Assembly: GCA_024364735.1 (NCBI GenBank)
Contig: JAGFNQ010000858.1
Location: 89,285-153,284 of the forward strand
From: Boesenbergia rotunda
Taxonomy: Eukaryota; Streptophyta; Magnoliopsida; Zingiberales; Zingiberaceae
Length of the DNA: 64,000 nt
Reading direction: 5' to 3'
Below the pieces are notes generated by a model. The model had not been told where the DNA came from, did not search any database, and worked only from the letters and a program-made list of their open reading frames with translations. Each line of letters opens with the position of its first letter. Positions within the stretch are counted from its first letter, which is position 1. Position numbers and translations under genes: made by a program. Shown here piece after piece: positions 56,434 to 64,000 of this stretch.

Positions 56434-56445
56434 CCTTATATAGAG
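56434..56445 (-). promoter_or_regulatory. TATA box of the pararetrovirus intergenic promoter
   Basis: Reads CTCTATATAAGG on the minus strand, the form common in badnavirus-type promoters, about 115 bp downstream of the hairpin array and followed by leader-like sequence. Confidence 0.6.
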
Positions 56446-56558
56446 AAGGAGAACGATGGTGGGTGCTCATTGGGGCCCATCATCACATGTGTTTCCTTTT
56501 CCTGATAAGGACGAATATTATGACTCAGCTTTTACAGCTAAGCCAGGTACAATAATTT

Positions 56559-56736
56559 AGCCGATAAGGCTGAGTCACACACTTTATTAATTCAGCCGAT
56601 AAGGCTGAGCTACATAATTCAGCCGATAAGGCTGAGTCACACACTATAATAATTCAGCCGATAAGGCTATGCTACAACACACACCCTCAGCCGATTAGGC
56701 TGAGTCACAAACTTTAATAATTAAGCCGATAAGGCT
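56559..56736 (-). repeat. Six AGCCGATAAGGCT hairpin modules upstream of viral TATA box
   Basis: AGCCGATAAGGCT, or a one-base variant, starts at 56559, 56594, 56621, 56655, 56689 and 56724. Each has arms TCAGCC/GGCTGA around GATAA and is usually followed by GAGTCACACACTTTA or GAGCTACA. On the minus strand each module includes TGTGACTCAGCC. Position between the last ORF and the TATA box fits an upstream promoter element. Confidence 0.8.
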
Positions 56737-56782
56737 AAGCTACAGGTATTGTACATTATGGGTCCATTACTTCCGCAGAATC

Positions 56783-57217
56783 TTAGAGTCGAAAGTTCTT
56801 CATTCTGTTAACAGCATCAGTTATCAGTGCAACCACCGTTCCTAATTGCTCGTCAATCTGCTTGGTGACAGGATACCAATCCGACCACCAGTTGTCGGAT
56901 GTGCTAAGACGCTGGCATTCCAGCCATTTGAGGGCATGGAGTAGTTGCAGTTGCCTGAGGGCATCAAGTGCTTGCTTTGAAGCTTGCTGCTGGAGGTCGT
57001 GCATCAGTTGCCTGATTTCGTCCAGCTCCTGGTTGTTAATTCCTCGTTTGGTTCTGATTCTAATATACTGAACTAGGTCATTGTATTCTTCAGAGAGGCT
57101 TGTAGGTCTTGGATAACTATGGATAGTTGCGCTTCGACCTTGGGTGTTAGAGCTTCCTTCACTTCCAGTAGAGCCAAAGGGAGCAGCTCTAGCTGGTTCA
57201 TTATTTCTTTCGGTCAT
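56783..57217 (-). CDS. Pararetrovirus ORF downstream of polyprotein, unknown function
   Basis: 144 codons, intact. Its ATG (57215-57217) overlaps the polyprotein stop as ATGA, the linkage used between consecutive ORFs in badna- and tungroviruses. The N-terminal third is Ser/Gly/Arg-rich; the rest is predicted alpha-helical, with a Gln/Leu-rich heptad-like stretch (LDALRQLQLLHALKWLE) and a Trp-rich segment (NWWSDWYPV). No enzyme motif. Tungrovirus has an ORF after its polyprotein, but I cannot show homology. It could have a gene-regulatory or packaging role; that is a guess. Confidence 0.6.
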   Translation of the reverse strand: MTERNNEPARAAPFGSTGSEGSSNTQGRSATIHSYPRPTSLSEEYNDLVQYIRIRTKRGINNQELDEIRQLMHDLQQQASKQALDALRQLQLLHALKWLECQRLSTSDNWWSDWYPVTKQIDEQLGTVVALITDAVNRMKNFRL

Positions 57218-57891
57218 TCCGAGATGATGAGTGCTGAGATTAAGCGGGATAAAGAATCTGCTAGCTAATTATCCTTTCCCTCAATATGCTCGAATTTAAC
57301 CTCCACCCCCTACCTGTTATATTGTCAGTAAAAGCAAGTCATCGGACACGGGATGACTTATTGTTGGCTGTCTTCCCGAAGAAGCTAATGATAGCCTGGC
57401 AATCTGTTCTAATGATAAGACAGGCTTTATCCAGATAGTAGATTTTTAAGGCTTCCATGGTATTCATAACTGCGTGAATTTCTGCATCTATAGTGGATTT
57501 TGGTAAGTTAAATTTGCCGCTGGTATATGTGCATATTCTTTCAGAATTCTGTGGGTCGAATCTTCCTTTTCTCCATTTGCATGCCCCTCCCCACCCATCC
57601 ATACATCCATCTACTTCCAGAATAATGCAGCATTCTTCTGGGGGTATTTCTAAGTCAGGTAGATGCTTTATGAGACCCTTGATTTTTTTAATGAGGGTCC
57701 AGTCTTGTGAATTGAGTCTTTTATCTCCTTTTGGCGAAGTTTTTGCATAAAGGGGGATTAGGAGTTTACCAATGTTAGGAATGTAATTTCTGGCGTAATT
57801 GAGAAGTCCAAGCCAGAATCTTATACCCTTAGTTGACTTTAATTCTTCATCTTTGAAATATGCAATTTTCGTAATGATGTGGAGCTGTAAG
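57214..57891 (-). pseudogene. Pararetrovirus polyprotein C-terminus: RT end and RNase H
   Basis: Open from 57891 to 57339 and covering the RT connection region (LGLLNYARNYIPNIGKLL) and RNase H (DGWGGACKW, SGKF, STIDAEIHAVMNTMEALKIY, RTDCQAIISFFGK). A TGA at 57339-57341 replaces the conserved Trp codon after the Ser-Arg-Val-Arg segment. A frameshift near 57310 and a TAG near 57265 follow. The Ala-Asp-Ser-Leu-Ser-Arg-Leu end of the family is recognisable, and the natural stop overlaps the next ORF. The enzyme reverse-transcribes the viral pregenomic RNA. The N-terminal part is absent from the window. Confidence 0.75.
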
Positions 57892-58825
57892 TGTTGGTGA
57901 TATGAGAGAAGTGTCCTAAGGAAATCGCCTTATGAATGTAAAATATTTATTTTAATAAATGATAATTCACTATTTGAGTATACATGCTTGTGTATTTGAT
58001 TGAGATCTTAAACTCATCTACTGAATGTCCGCAATACAACTCACAGCATAAGAGAATTTGTGATGGGATCACAACTAGTAATTATCTCTAAATGCGCAAA
58101 TGTGAAGTATTGAAAATATCCCTAGTCGATGAATTGATAAATACAGACACTATCAATTCTGTTGAGACTAGCATGGGTTATTCTCTAATCAGCTGATTCT
58201 CACTGGCTGGTGACATTGGGATGCCCGGAGATAAACATGGATGCTAGTTAAGGGAACTAGTTCATTGGAGTAACTAGCTGTAAAACTTCATATGGAATCT
58301 ATATATAGAAATGTCAATGAAGTTCTTACTGCGGCTTAAGTGCGATGTTCCTTTGACTTGCGGTGTTCAAGTCATCTTGGACATGGAGACTTATACTTTA
58401 ACATCTTAAGCAAGCATCTCCAAGGAGGTGTGGACCCAGGATGATTGGGTATAAGCCGAAGTGCCCGAAGATGTTTGAACAGCCTACAAAGGATTCACCA
58501 CTCCTTGCGAGGAGATGTATACCCAGGCCTATCGTCGGATTGTTACTCAAAGCCTCTGGCCAGAGCATATCATGTTTAGAGTGCGAGTCTCTAAAATACA
58601 TGAGAGTAATTAGAAATCCAAAGGACGAGAAAGATACTACTTGGGCTAGGTGTGACATAGTCAGTCTAGTGGGGACTGACACAAACAGACTATGTCCTGA
58701 ACCAAGTGGGTATAAGATGGTGAAGGGAATGAGGCACGATTCATTAGAGCTGCTGAAGGGTTTCAGAATTCTCTCTGAGGTCAACCGTTGATCTTTCGAT
58801 TAATTGGGGGTTATGATGTACTACT
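57892..58825 (+). repeat. Copia-D family LTR, plus orientation, first 934 bp
   Basis: TGTTGGTGATATGAGAG onward is the reverse complement of the outer part of the 22043-24320 and 58826-61285 LTRs. It ends at GTACTACT, where a minus-oriented LTR of the same family starts, so the rest must lie beyond Copia-D. It inserted into the pararetrovirus after GTAAG. It keeps the 116-codon LTR frame (58441-58791). Confidence 0.85.
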
Positions 58826-61285
58826 TGTTGGGACCGGGTGCATGTTGACAAGGATACAGGTTCGTAAAATTCTAACTTTTTACGTGCAGCGGAAGAATTA
58901 GCATAAAATAATTTCACAAATTATTCTAACCACGTATCTAGCATGCAACCTTATGGTGTGTGGACATGATCATAAAATAAAACTTTGCGGAAAAGTAAAC
59001 TAATTTACCAAGTATCTTGCGTAACTCGAAGTAAGGGACGAGATGCAACCGTAGCGTCCCTTGGAAGCTTCGCCTCTATTCGCGTCCACGCCGAGTTCTC
59101 TTCGGGATGACTTCGCAAAGTCACGAGTTTTGTGCCAACAAGAACTACTAGATTCTCTAAAGGCACAACTAGAAGAACAAGAGAAAAGATAGGAAACTAA
59201 CCACCAAGAGTTGGAATCTAAATTCCGAGAAGGAAGGAGATGTGATCCGCTTCTTTTTCTCCGAGGTCGTCTTGGTGGATGATGCTCACGCCCACCTTGG
59301 GAGTTACGCCAGCCCTAGGGGAGGAGAGAGAGCCGGCCCTAGAGAGAGAGGGGCGCCGGCCCTAGAGAGAGAGAGGCGTGTAGAGAGAGAGAGAGAGCAA
59401 TTAATCTCTTGATTAATTGATTGGAATTAAGGGCTTGCCTTTGGTTCCTTTATATAGTTGCTTCTCCCTTGCCAAGTCTCCTCTTTAACGGAATTTTTCA
59501 TAAGAAATTTATCCTATAAATTCTCTTATTAATTATTCTGTTTAAGCCAAGTTTTATTATAACTAACTTTATAATAAAACAAATACTTTCTCTTCTTTTA
59601 TTATGGAATAAATTTTATAAGAAATTTATAAACTTTCTTATTATGGAAAAATCAATTCATAATTGATTTTATAAAATTAAAATAAACCGTTCCATGGATC
59701 ATTTTAATTTCCATAAAAAGAATAAATTTCTATAAATTTATTTATATAAATTTCTTTATACAAATTTATTTATCCATATAAAACAAATCCCTCTCTCTTT
59801 TTAATTATGGAATAAAATTTGTATAAAATTTTCTTATCATGGAAAAATCAATTCATAATTGATTTTATAAATTAAAATTAAACCAATTCATGGTTCATTT
59901 TAATTTCCATAAAAGGAATAAATTTCTACAAATTTCTTTATAAATTTCTTTATATAAATTTCTTTATATATCAATTTATTTATCCATAATTTTATAAAAC
60001 AAATCACGCTAGATTTATTTTATTAATTACACCAAATAAATTGGTTTATCCCCTTTATTGTGGCCGGCCAAACCAAAGGGGTTTGGCACCCTCTTTGGCC
60101 GGCCAAACCGGGCTGAACCGATCGCGAATTAAACTCATTTAATTCGCCCGATAAGCCTTCAAAAGACTTAGCCATTTTAAGCTTCCATTGCGCCTCTGAT
60201 TAATTCAGATTCGTCTTATTTCTCTTGATTGGAAAATCCAATTTTCAACTCGTTTTAAATCCCTCGGATTACTCGTAGTGCGTGTGACTAAATAGGCTTT
60301 CGATTTATGTTGGCCGTCTATAATTAACTAATTATAGAACGATCATGAGCGGCACCTAGTAGTACATCATGACCCCCAATTAATCAAAAGATCAACGGTT
60401 GACCTCAGAAAGAATTCTGAAACCCTTCAGCAGCTATAATGAATCGTGCCCCATTCCCTTCACCATCTTATACCCACTTGGTTCAGGACACGGTCTATTT
60501 GTGTCAGTCCCCACTAGGCTGACTACGTCACACCTAGCCCAAGTCATGTCTTTCTCGTCCTTTGGATTTCTAATTACTCTCATGTATTTTAGAGACTCGC
60601 ACTCTAAACATGATATGCTCTGGCCAGAGGCTTTGAGTAACAATCCGACGATAGGCCTGGGTATACATCTCCTCGCAAGGAGTGGTGAATCCTTTGTAGG
60701 CTGTTCAAACATCTTCGGACCTTTGGCTTTTACCCAATCATCCTGAGTCCACACCTCCTTGGAGATGCTTGCTTAAGATGTTAAAGTATAAGTCTCCATG
60801 ACCAAGATGACTTGAACACTGCAAGTCAAAGGAACATTGCACTTAAGCCGTAGTAAGAACTTCATTGACATATCTATATAGATAACCATATGAAGTCTTA
60901 CAGCTAGTCACTCCAATGAACTAGTTCCCTTAACTAGCATCCATGTTTATCTCCGGACATCCCAATGTCACCAGCCAGTGAGAATCAGCTGATTAGAGAA
61001 TAACCCATGCTAGTCTCAACAGAATTGATAGTGTCCGTATTTATCAATTCATCGACTAGGGATATTTTCAATACATCACATTTGCACATTTAGAGATAAT
61101 CACTAGTTGTGATCCATCACAAATTCTCTTATGCTGTGAGTTGTATTACGGACATTTAGTAGATGAGTTTAAGATCTCAATCTAATACAAACATGTATAC
61201 TCAAATAGTGAATTATCATTTATTAAAATAAATGTTTACAATCATAAGGTGATTGCCTTAGGACACTTCTCTCATATCACTAACA
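58826..61285 (-). repeat. 3' LTR of Copia-D
   Basis: TGTTGGGACC to ATCACTAACA, 2,460 bp, homologous to the solo LTR at 22043-24320 but with an extra ~180 bp of TTTATATAAATTTC-type AT-rich repeats near 59780-59960. Minus-strand TATA box ACTATATAAAGG near 59448-59458. PPT complement AACTCCCACTTGG follows at 61286-61298. Confidence 0.9.
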
Positions 61286-61419
61286 AACTCCCACTTGGCC
61301 TAATGCCAATCGCTACGGTATCCAATACCACAAGCTCTAACATGACCCTCAAACTTGCTCTGAGGCAAGGCCTTTGTTAAAGGATCTGCTAAATTCCTTT
61401 CAGTGGGAATTTTCTCAAT

Positions 61420-62815
61420 TTATATATCATTCCTACTTATAATCTCTCTGATCAGATGATAGCGGCGAAGCACGTGTTTGGATCGCCGATGAGACCTTAG
61501 TTCCTTTGCTTGTGCAATAGCTCCATTGTTGTCGCAGTAAACCGGCACTGCATCATCAATGGTTGGAACCACGCCATGTTCGGAGACGAACTTCTTGATC
61601 CAGACTGCTTCCTTTGCTGCTTCCGAAGCTGCGATATATTCCGCTTCCGTGGTGGAATCCGCTACGGTGTCTTGTTTGGAACTTTTCCAACTTACTGCGC
61701 CTCCATTCAAAGTAAATACGTATTCAGACTGAGATTTGGAGTCATCCTTATCTGTCTGGAAACTGGCATCTGTATACCCACGTATTACCATATCTCCTTC
61801 TCCATATATTAGGAACACATCCTTAGTTCTTCTTAAGTACTTAAGGATTGTCTTAACAGCCGCCCAATGATCCATTCCTGGATCCGACTGGTATCTGCTT
61901 GTGACGCTCAAAGCATACGATACATCGGGCCTAGTACACAACATAGCATACATGATAGATCCTATCGCGATGCCATAGGGAATCTTGTTCATGCAAATCC
62001 CCTCGTCTTCTGTGCGCGGACACATAGACTTTGGAAAGGTTGATCCCCATGCCTGATGGGAAGGTAACCTTTCTTGGATTCCGACATGCTAAACCTTTTT
62101 AGCACTCGGTCTATATATGTAGACTGCGAAAGACCAAGCAACCGTTTTGATCTATCTCTATAGATTCTAATCCCAAGGATATAGGTTGCTTCTCCCAGGT
62201 CTTTCATGGAGAAAGTTTTGGACAACCAAATTTTAACTGTCTGTAAGACTGATATATCGTTTCCTATAAGTAAGATGTCATCGACATATAATACTAGGAA
62301 TACGACTGCACTCCCACTAACCTTCTTGTACACACAAGGTTCGTCAGGATTTTGTGAGAAATCAAACTTTTGATTGTCTCATCAAAACGGATGTTCCAGC
62401 TCCTAGATGCTTGCTTCAGTCCATATATGGATCGTCGAAGCTTGCATACTTTGGTTTTATCAACCGATGTGAAACCTTCAGGTTGTATCATGTATACATC
62501 CTCAAGCAGGTTTCCATTAAGGAAAGCTGTTTTCACATCCATTTGCCATATCTCATAATCATAATGAGCTGCTATGGCTAGGAGCATCCGAATGGATTTA
62601 AGCATAGCTACTGGCGAATAGGTTTCGTCATAATCAATTCCTTGTTTCTGACGATATCCTTTTGCCACTAATCTAGCCTTAAAGGTAACAACATTACCTT
62701 CCATGTCGGTTTTCTTCTTGAAAACCCACTTGCACCCTATGGGCTTAATCCCTTCAGGTGGGTTAACCAAGTCCCATACTTGATTTTCGTACATGGAATC
62801 CATTTCCGACTTCAT
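61420..62815 (-). pseudogene. Copia-D reverse transcriptase and RNase H
   Basis: Three overlapping frames in order. 62815-62340 holds KWVFKKKTDMEGNV, ARLVAKGYRQ, MDVKTAFLNG and IYGLKQASRSWNIRFDE. 62333-61989 holds the catalytic YVDDILLIGND and LSQSTYIDRVLKRF. 62025-61420 holds GYTDASFQTDKDDSKSQSEY, TTEAEYIAASEAAKEAVWI, VYCDNNGAIAQAKE and the HRRSKHVLRRYHLIREII end. Frameshifts near 62340 and 62040 separate them. Between 62816 and 63001 lies the degenerate integrase-RT linker. Confidence 0.9.
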
Positions 62816-63001
62816 GGCTCAAGCCATTTGTCCCTTTCTGATCTTTTCAGAACATCTTCATAACTGATAGGTTCGTCATCGCTTATGAGTAACACGTCGT
62901 TCGATTCACTTACGAGAAATCTGTATCTCTCTGGAATATTGCGTGTCCTATCAGATCTACGAAGAGGTGGTGTAGTTTTAGGTTCAACTGATAGCTCATC
63001 A

Positions 63002-64000
63002 TTATGAGGTTATTGGTTGTGGGTCTAGACTAGGTGTCTCTGTAATGTCTATTGGAGTTTCTTGAACTTCATCAAGTTCAATGCCACTCCCACTGTTTTC
63101 TTGTAAAAGAAATTCTTTTTCCAGAAATACAGCATGCCTTGAAACAAACACCTTTTGTTCCAAGGGATGATAGAATTGGTAACCCTTCGTTTCCTTAGGG
63201 TATCCAATAAATAGACATTTATCAGACTTAGCATCCAATTTGTCTGATACAATCCGCTTCACATAAGCAGGACAACCCCATATCTTAAGGTGAGTTAAGT
63301 GAGGTTTCTTACTATTCCATGTCTCATATGGAGTAGTAGAGACTACCTTGGTCGGGACTCTGTTTAGCAAGTAAACAGCTGTCTTAAGTGCATAGCCCCA
63401 AAAGGATTTTGGAAGAGTTGCATGATTCATCATAGACCTAACCATGTCCATCAAGGTTCGGTTACGCCTCTCAGATACACCATTATGCTGTGGTGTATAC
63501 GGCGGAGTCCATTGGGACAATATCCCATTGTCCCTAAGATAATCTTGAAACTCTTGACTTAAGTATTCACCACCCCGATCGGATCGAAGTATCTTAATAC
63601 TTTTGCCAAGCTGTTTCTCTACTTCATTTCTGAACTCTTTGAATTTCTCAAAGGCTTCAGATTTGTGTTTCATCAAGAACACGTACCCGAATCGTGAGTG
63701 ATCATCGATAAAGGTAATGAAGTAGCTATAGCCTCCTTGTGCAAGAGTTGACATTGGTCCACATACATCAGTATGTATTAGACCAAGCAATTCTCCCACT
63801 GGATTACCTTTTCTGGAAAAGGGTAATTTGGTCATCTTGCCTTTTAAGCATGATTCGCATGTATCAAATGAACCGGGTTCAAATGATTCCAAAATTCCAC
63901 ATCGGTGTAATTCGGTCATGCGTTTCTTACTTACATGGCCAAGACGACAATGCCAAGTGTAGGAGTCTATTCGATTATCTATTCGAGCACGTTTGTTGCT
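63002..64000 (-). CDS. Copia-D integrase, partial at window edge
   Basis: Open from the window edge to 63002. The zinc-binding region shows WHCRLGHVSKKRMTELHRCG and CESCLKGK. The catalytic core has the first Asp in LIHTDVCGPM, the second in LRSDRGGEYL and the Glu in GVSERRNRT. A C-terminal GKAR-like segment (KCLFIGYPKETKGYQFY) leads into an acidic linker. All expected catalytic residues are present, but the downstream RT is frameshifted. It belongs to a polyprotein, so no start codon is assigned. Confidence 0.88.
   Translation of the reverse strand, partial: SNKRARIDNRIDSYTWHCRLGHVSKKRMTELHRCGILESFEPGSFDTCESCLKGKMTKLPFSRKGNPVGELLGLIHTDVCGPMSTLAQGGYSYFITFIDDHSRFGYVFLMKHKSEAFEKFKEFRNEVEKQLGKSIKILRSDRGGEYLSQEFQDYLRDNGILSQWTPPYTPQHNGVSERRNRTLMDMVRSMMNHATLPKSFWGYALKTAVYLLNRVPTKVVSTTPYETWNSKKPHLTHLKIWGCPAYVKRIVSDKLDAKSDKCLFIGYPKETKGYQFYHPLEQKVFVSRHAVFLEKEFLLQENSGSGIELDEVQETPIDITETPSLDPQPITS

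Larger units (their letters stand above)
56209..57891 (-). mobile_element. Endogenous pararetrovirus fragment (Caulimoviridae)
   Basis: Minus strand: polyprotein RT/RNase H end (57214-57891), a downstream ORF (56783-57217), a hairpin repeat array (56559-56736), a TATA box (56434-56445) and presumed leader sequence to about 56209. The RNase H segment is of the badnavirus/tungrovirus kind. The stops and frameshift show this copy is decayed. It is cut on the right by a Copia-D family LTR at 57892; the left edge is uncertain. No primer site was found in the retained leader. Confidence 0.75.
58826..64000 (-). mobile_element. Copia-D: Tork/Angela-like Ty1/copia element, partial
   Basis: Minus strand: integrase (63002 to the window edge), RT and RNase H (61420-62815), PPT and 3' LTR (58826-61285). 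Pol motifs (KTFSMKDLGEATYILGIRIY, MLCTRPDVSYALS) are those of Tork/Angela/TNT1-type elements, distinct from the Sireviruses. Two frameshifts in RT make this copy inactive. The 5' end lies beyond 64000. Confidence 0.85.

Noticed and set aside
56559..56736. CRISPR-like spaced repeats
   Set aside because: Short 13-bp palindromic units with variable spacing in a plant pararetrovirus intergenic region; no cas genes, and CRISPR is not expected in a plant nucleus.

Overview
The window is a heterochromatin-like block of a flowering-plant nuclear genome made almost entirely of nested LTR retrotransposons. The retroelement types and the plant pararetrovirus remnant make the plant assignment firm. A monocot, perhaps Zingiberales, is my impression only. 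I see no intact host gene. The only host-gene trace is one exon-like fragment of an HDDC2-type HD-domain 5'-nucleotidase at 1799-1935.

Layout. (1) 1-4888: flank with the HDDC2-like exon and unclassified repeats. (2) 4889-9993: part of an Athila-like Ty3/gypsy element (minus strand; 3' LTR 4889-7557) carrying a 1,001-bp internal tandem duplication. (3) 9994-18170: Sirevirus-type Ty1/copia element 'Copia-A' (minus strand) inserted into it and cut by a single N at 18170, which is an assembly junction. (4) 18171-27210: 3' half of 'Copia-C' (plus strand). It has RT/RNase H with one nonsense codon, a separate envelope-position ORF that appears to need splicing, a nested solo LTR (22043-24320, TSD CCGCT) and a 2.2-kb 3' LTR full of palindromes. 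(5) 27211-43219: Tekay/Del-like Ty3/gypsy element (plus strand) with gag-protease, a large pol deletion and a 3.0-kb 3' LTR. It is split at 28668-39514 by a complete non-autonomous Athila-like element (minus strand; 3.05-kb LTRs; TSD GTCTT). (6) 43220-44520: unclassified, LTR-like. (7) 44521-55927: 'Copia-B', a Sirevirus (minus strand; TSD ATGAC), with a 3.6-kb solo gypsy LTR (47957-51532, TSD AGTCT) inside its RT. (8) 56209-57891: endogenous pararetrovirus (Caulimoviridae) fragment on the minus strand: polyprotein C-terminus, a downstream small ORF joined by an ATGA overlap, a hairpin repeat array and a TATA box. (9) 57892-64000: LTR fragment in plus orientation, then 'Copia-D' (Tork/Angela-like, minus strand), running off the window.

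The most unusual items are these. The Athila-like non-autonomous element encodes a Gln/Phe/Pro-rich protein separated by one in-frame amber codon from seven exact 27-residue acidic repeats. Copia-C has a spliced envelope-position gene. Three Sirevirus LTRs carry family-specific palindrome arrays (GGGCGCCC or GATCGGTC/GACCGATC). Two gypsy LTRs share an apparent intron and carry about 175-181-bp tandem repeats. The pararetrovirus has a post-polyprotein ORF and a repeated hairpin upstream of its promoter. Nesting order follows from target-site duplications read directly at the junctions. All functional assignments come from motifs recognised by eye; no database search was possible.
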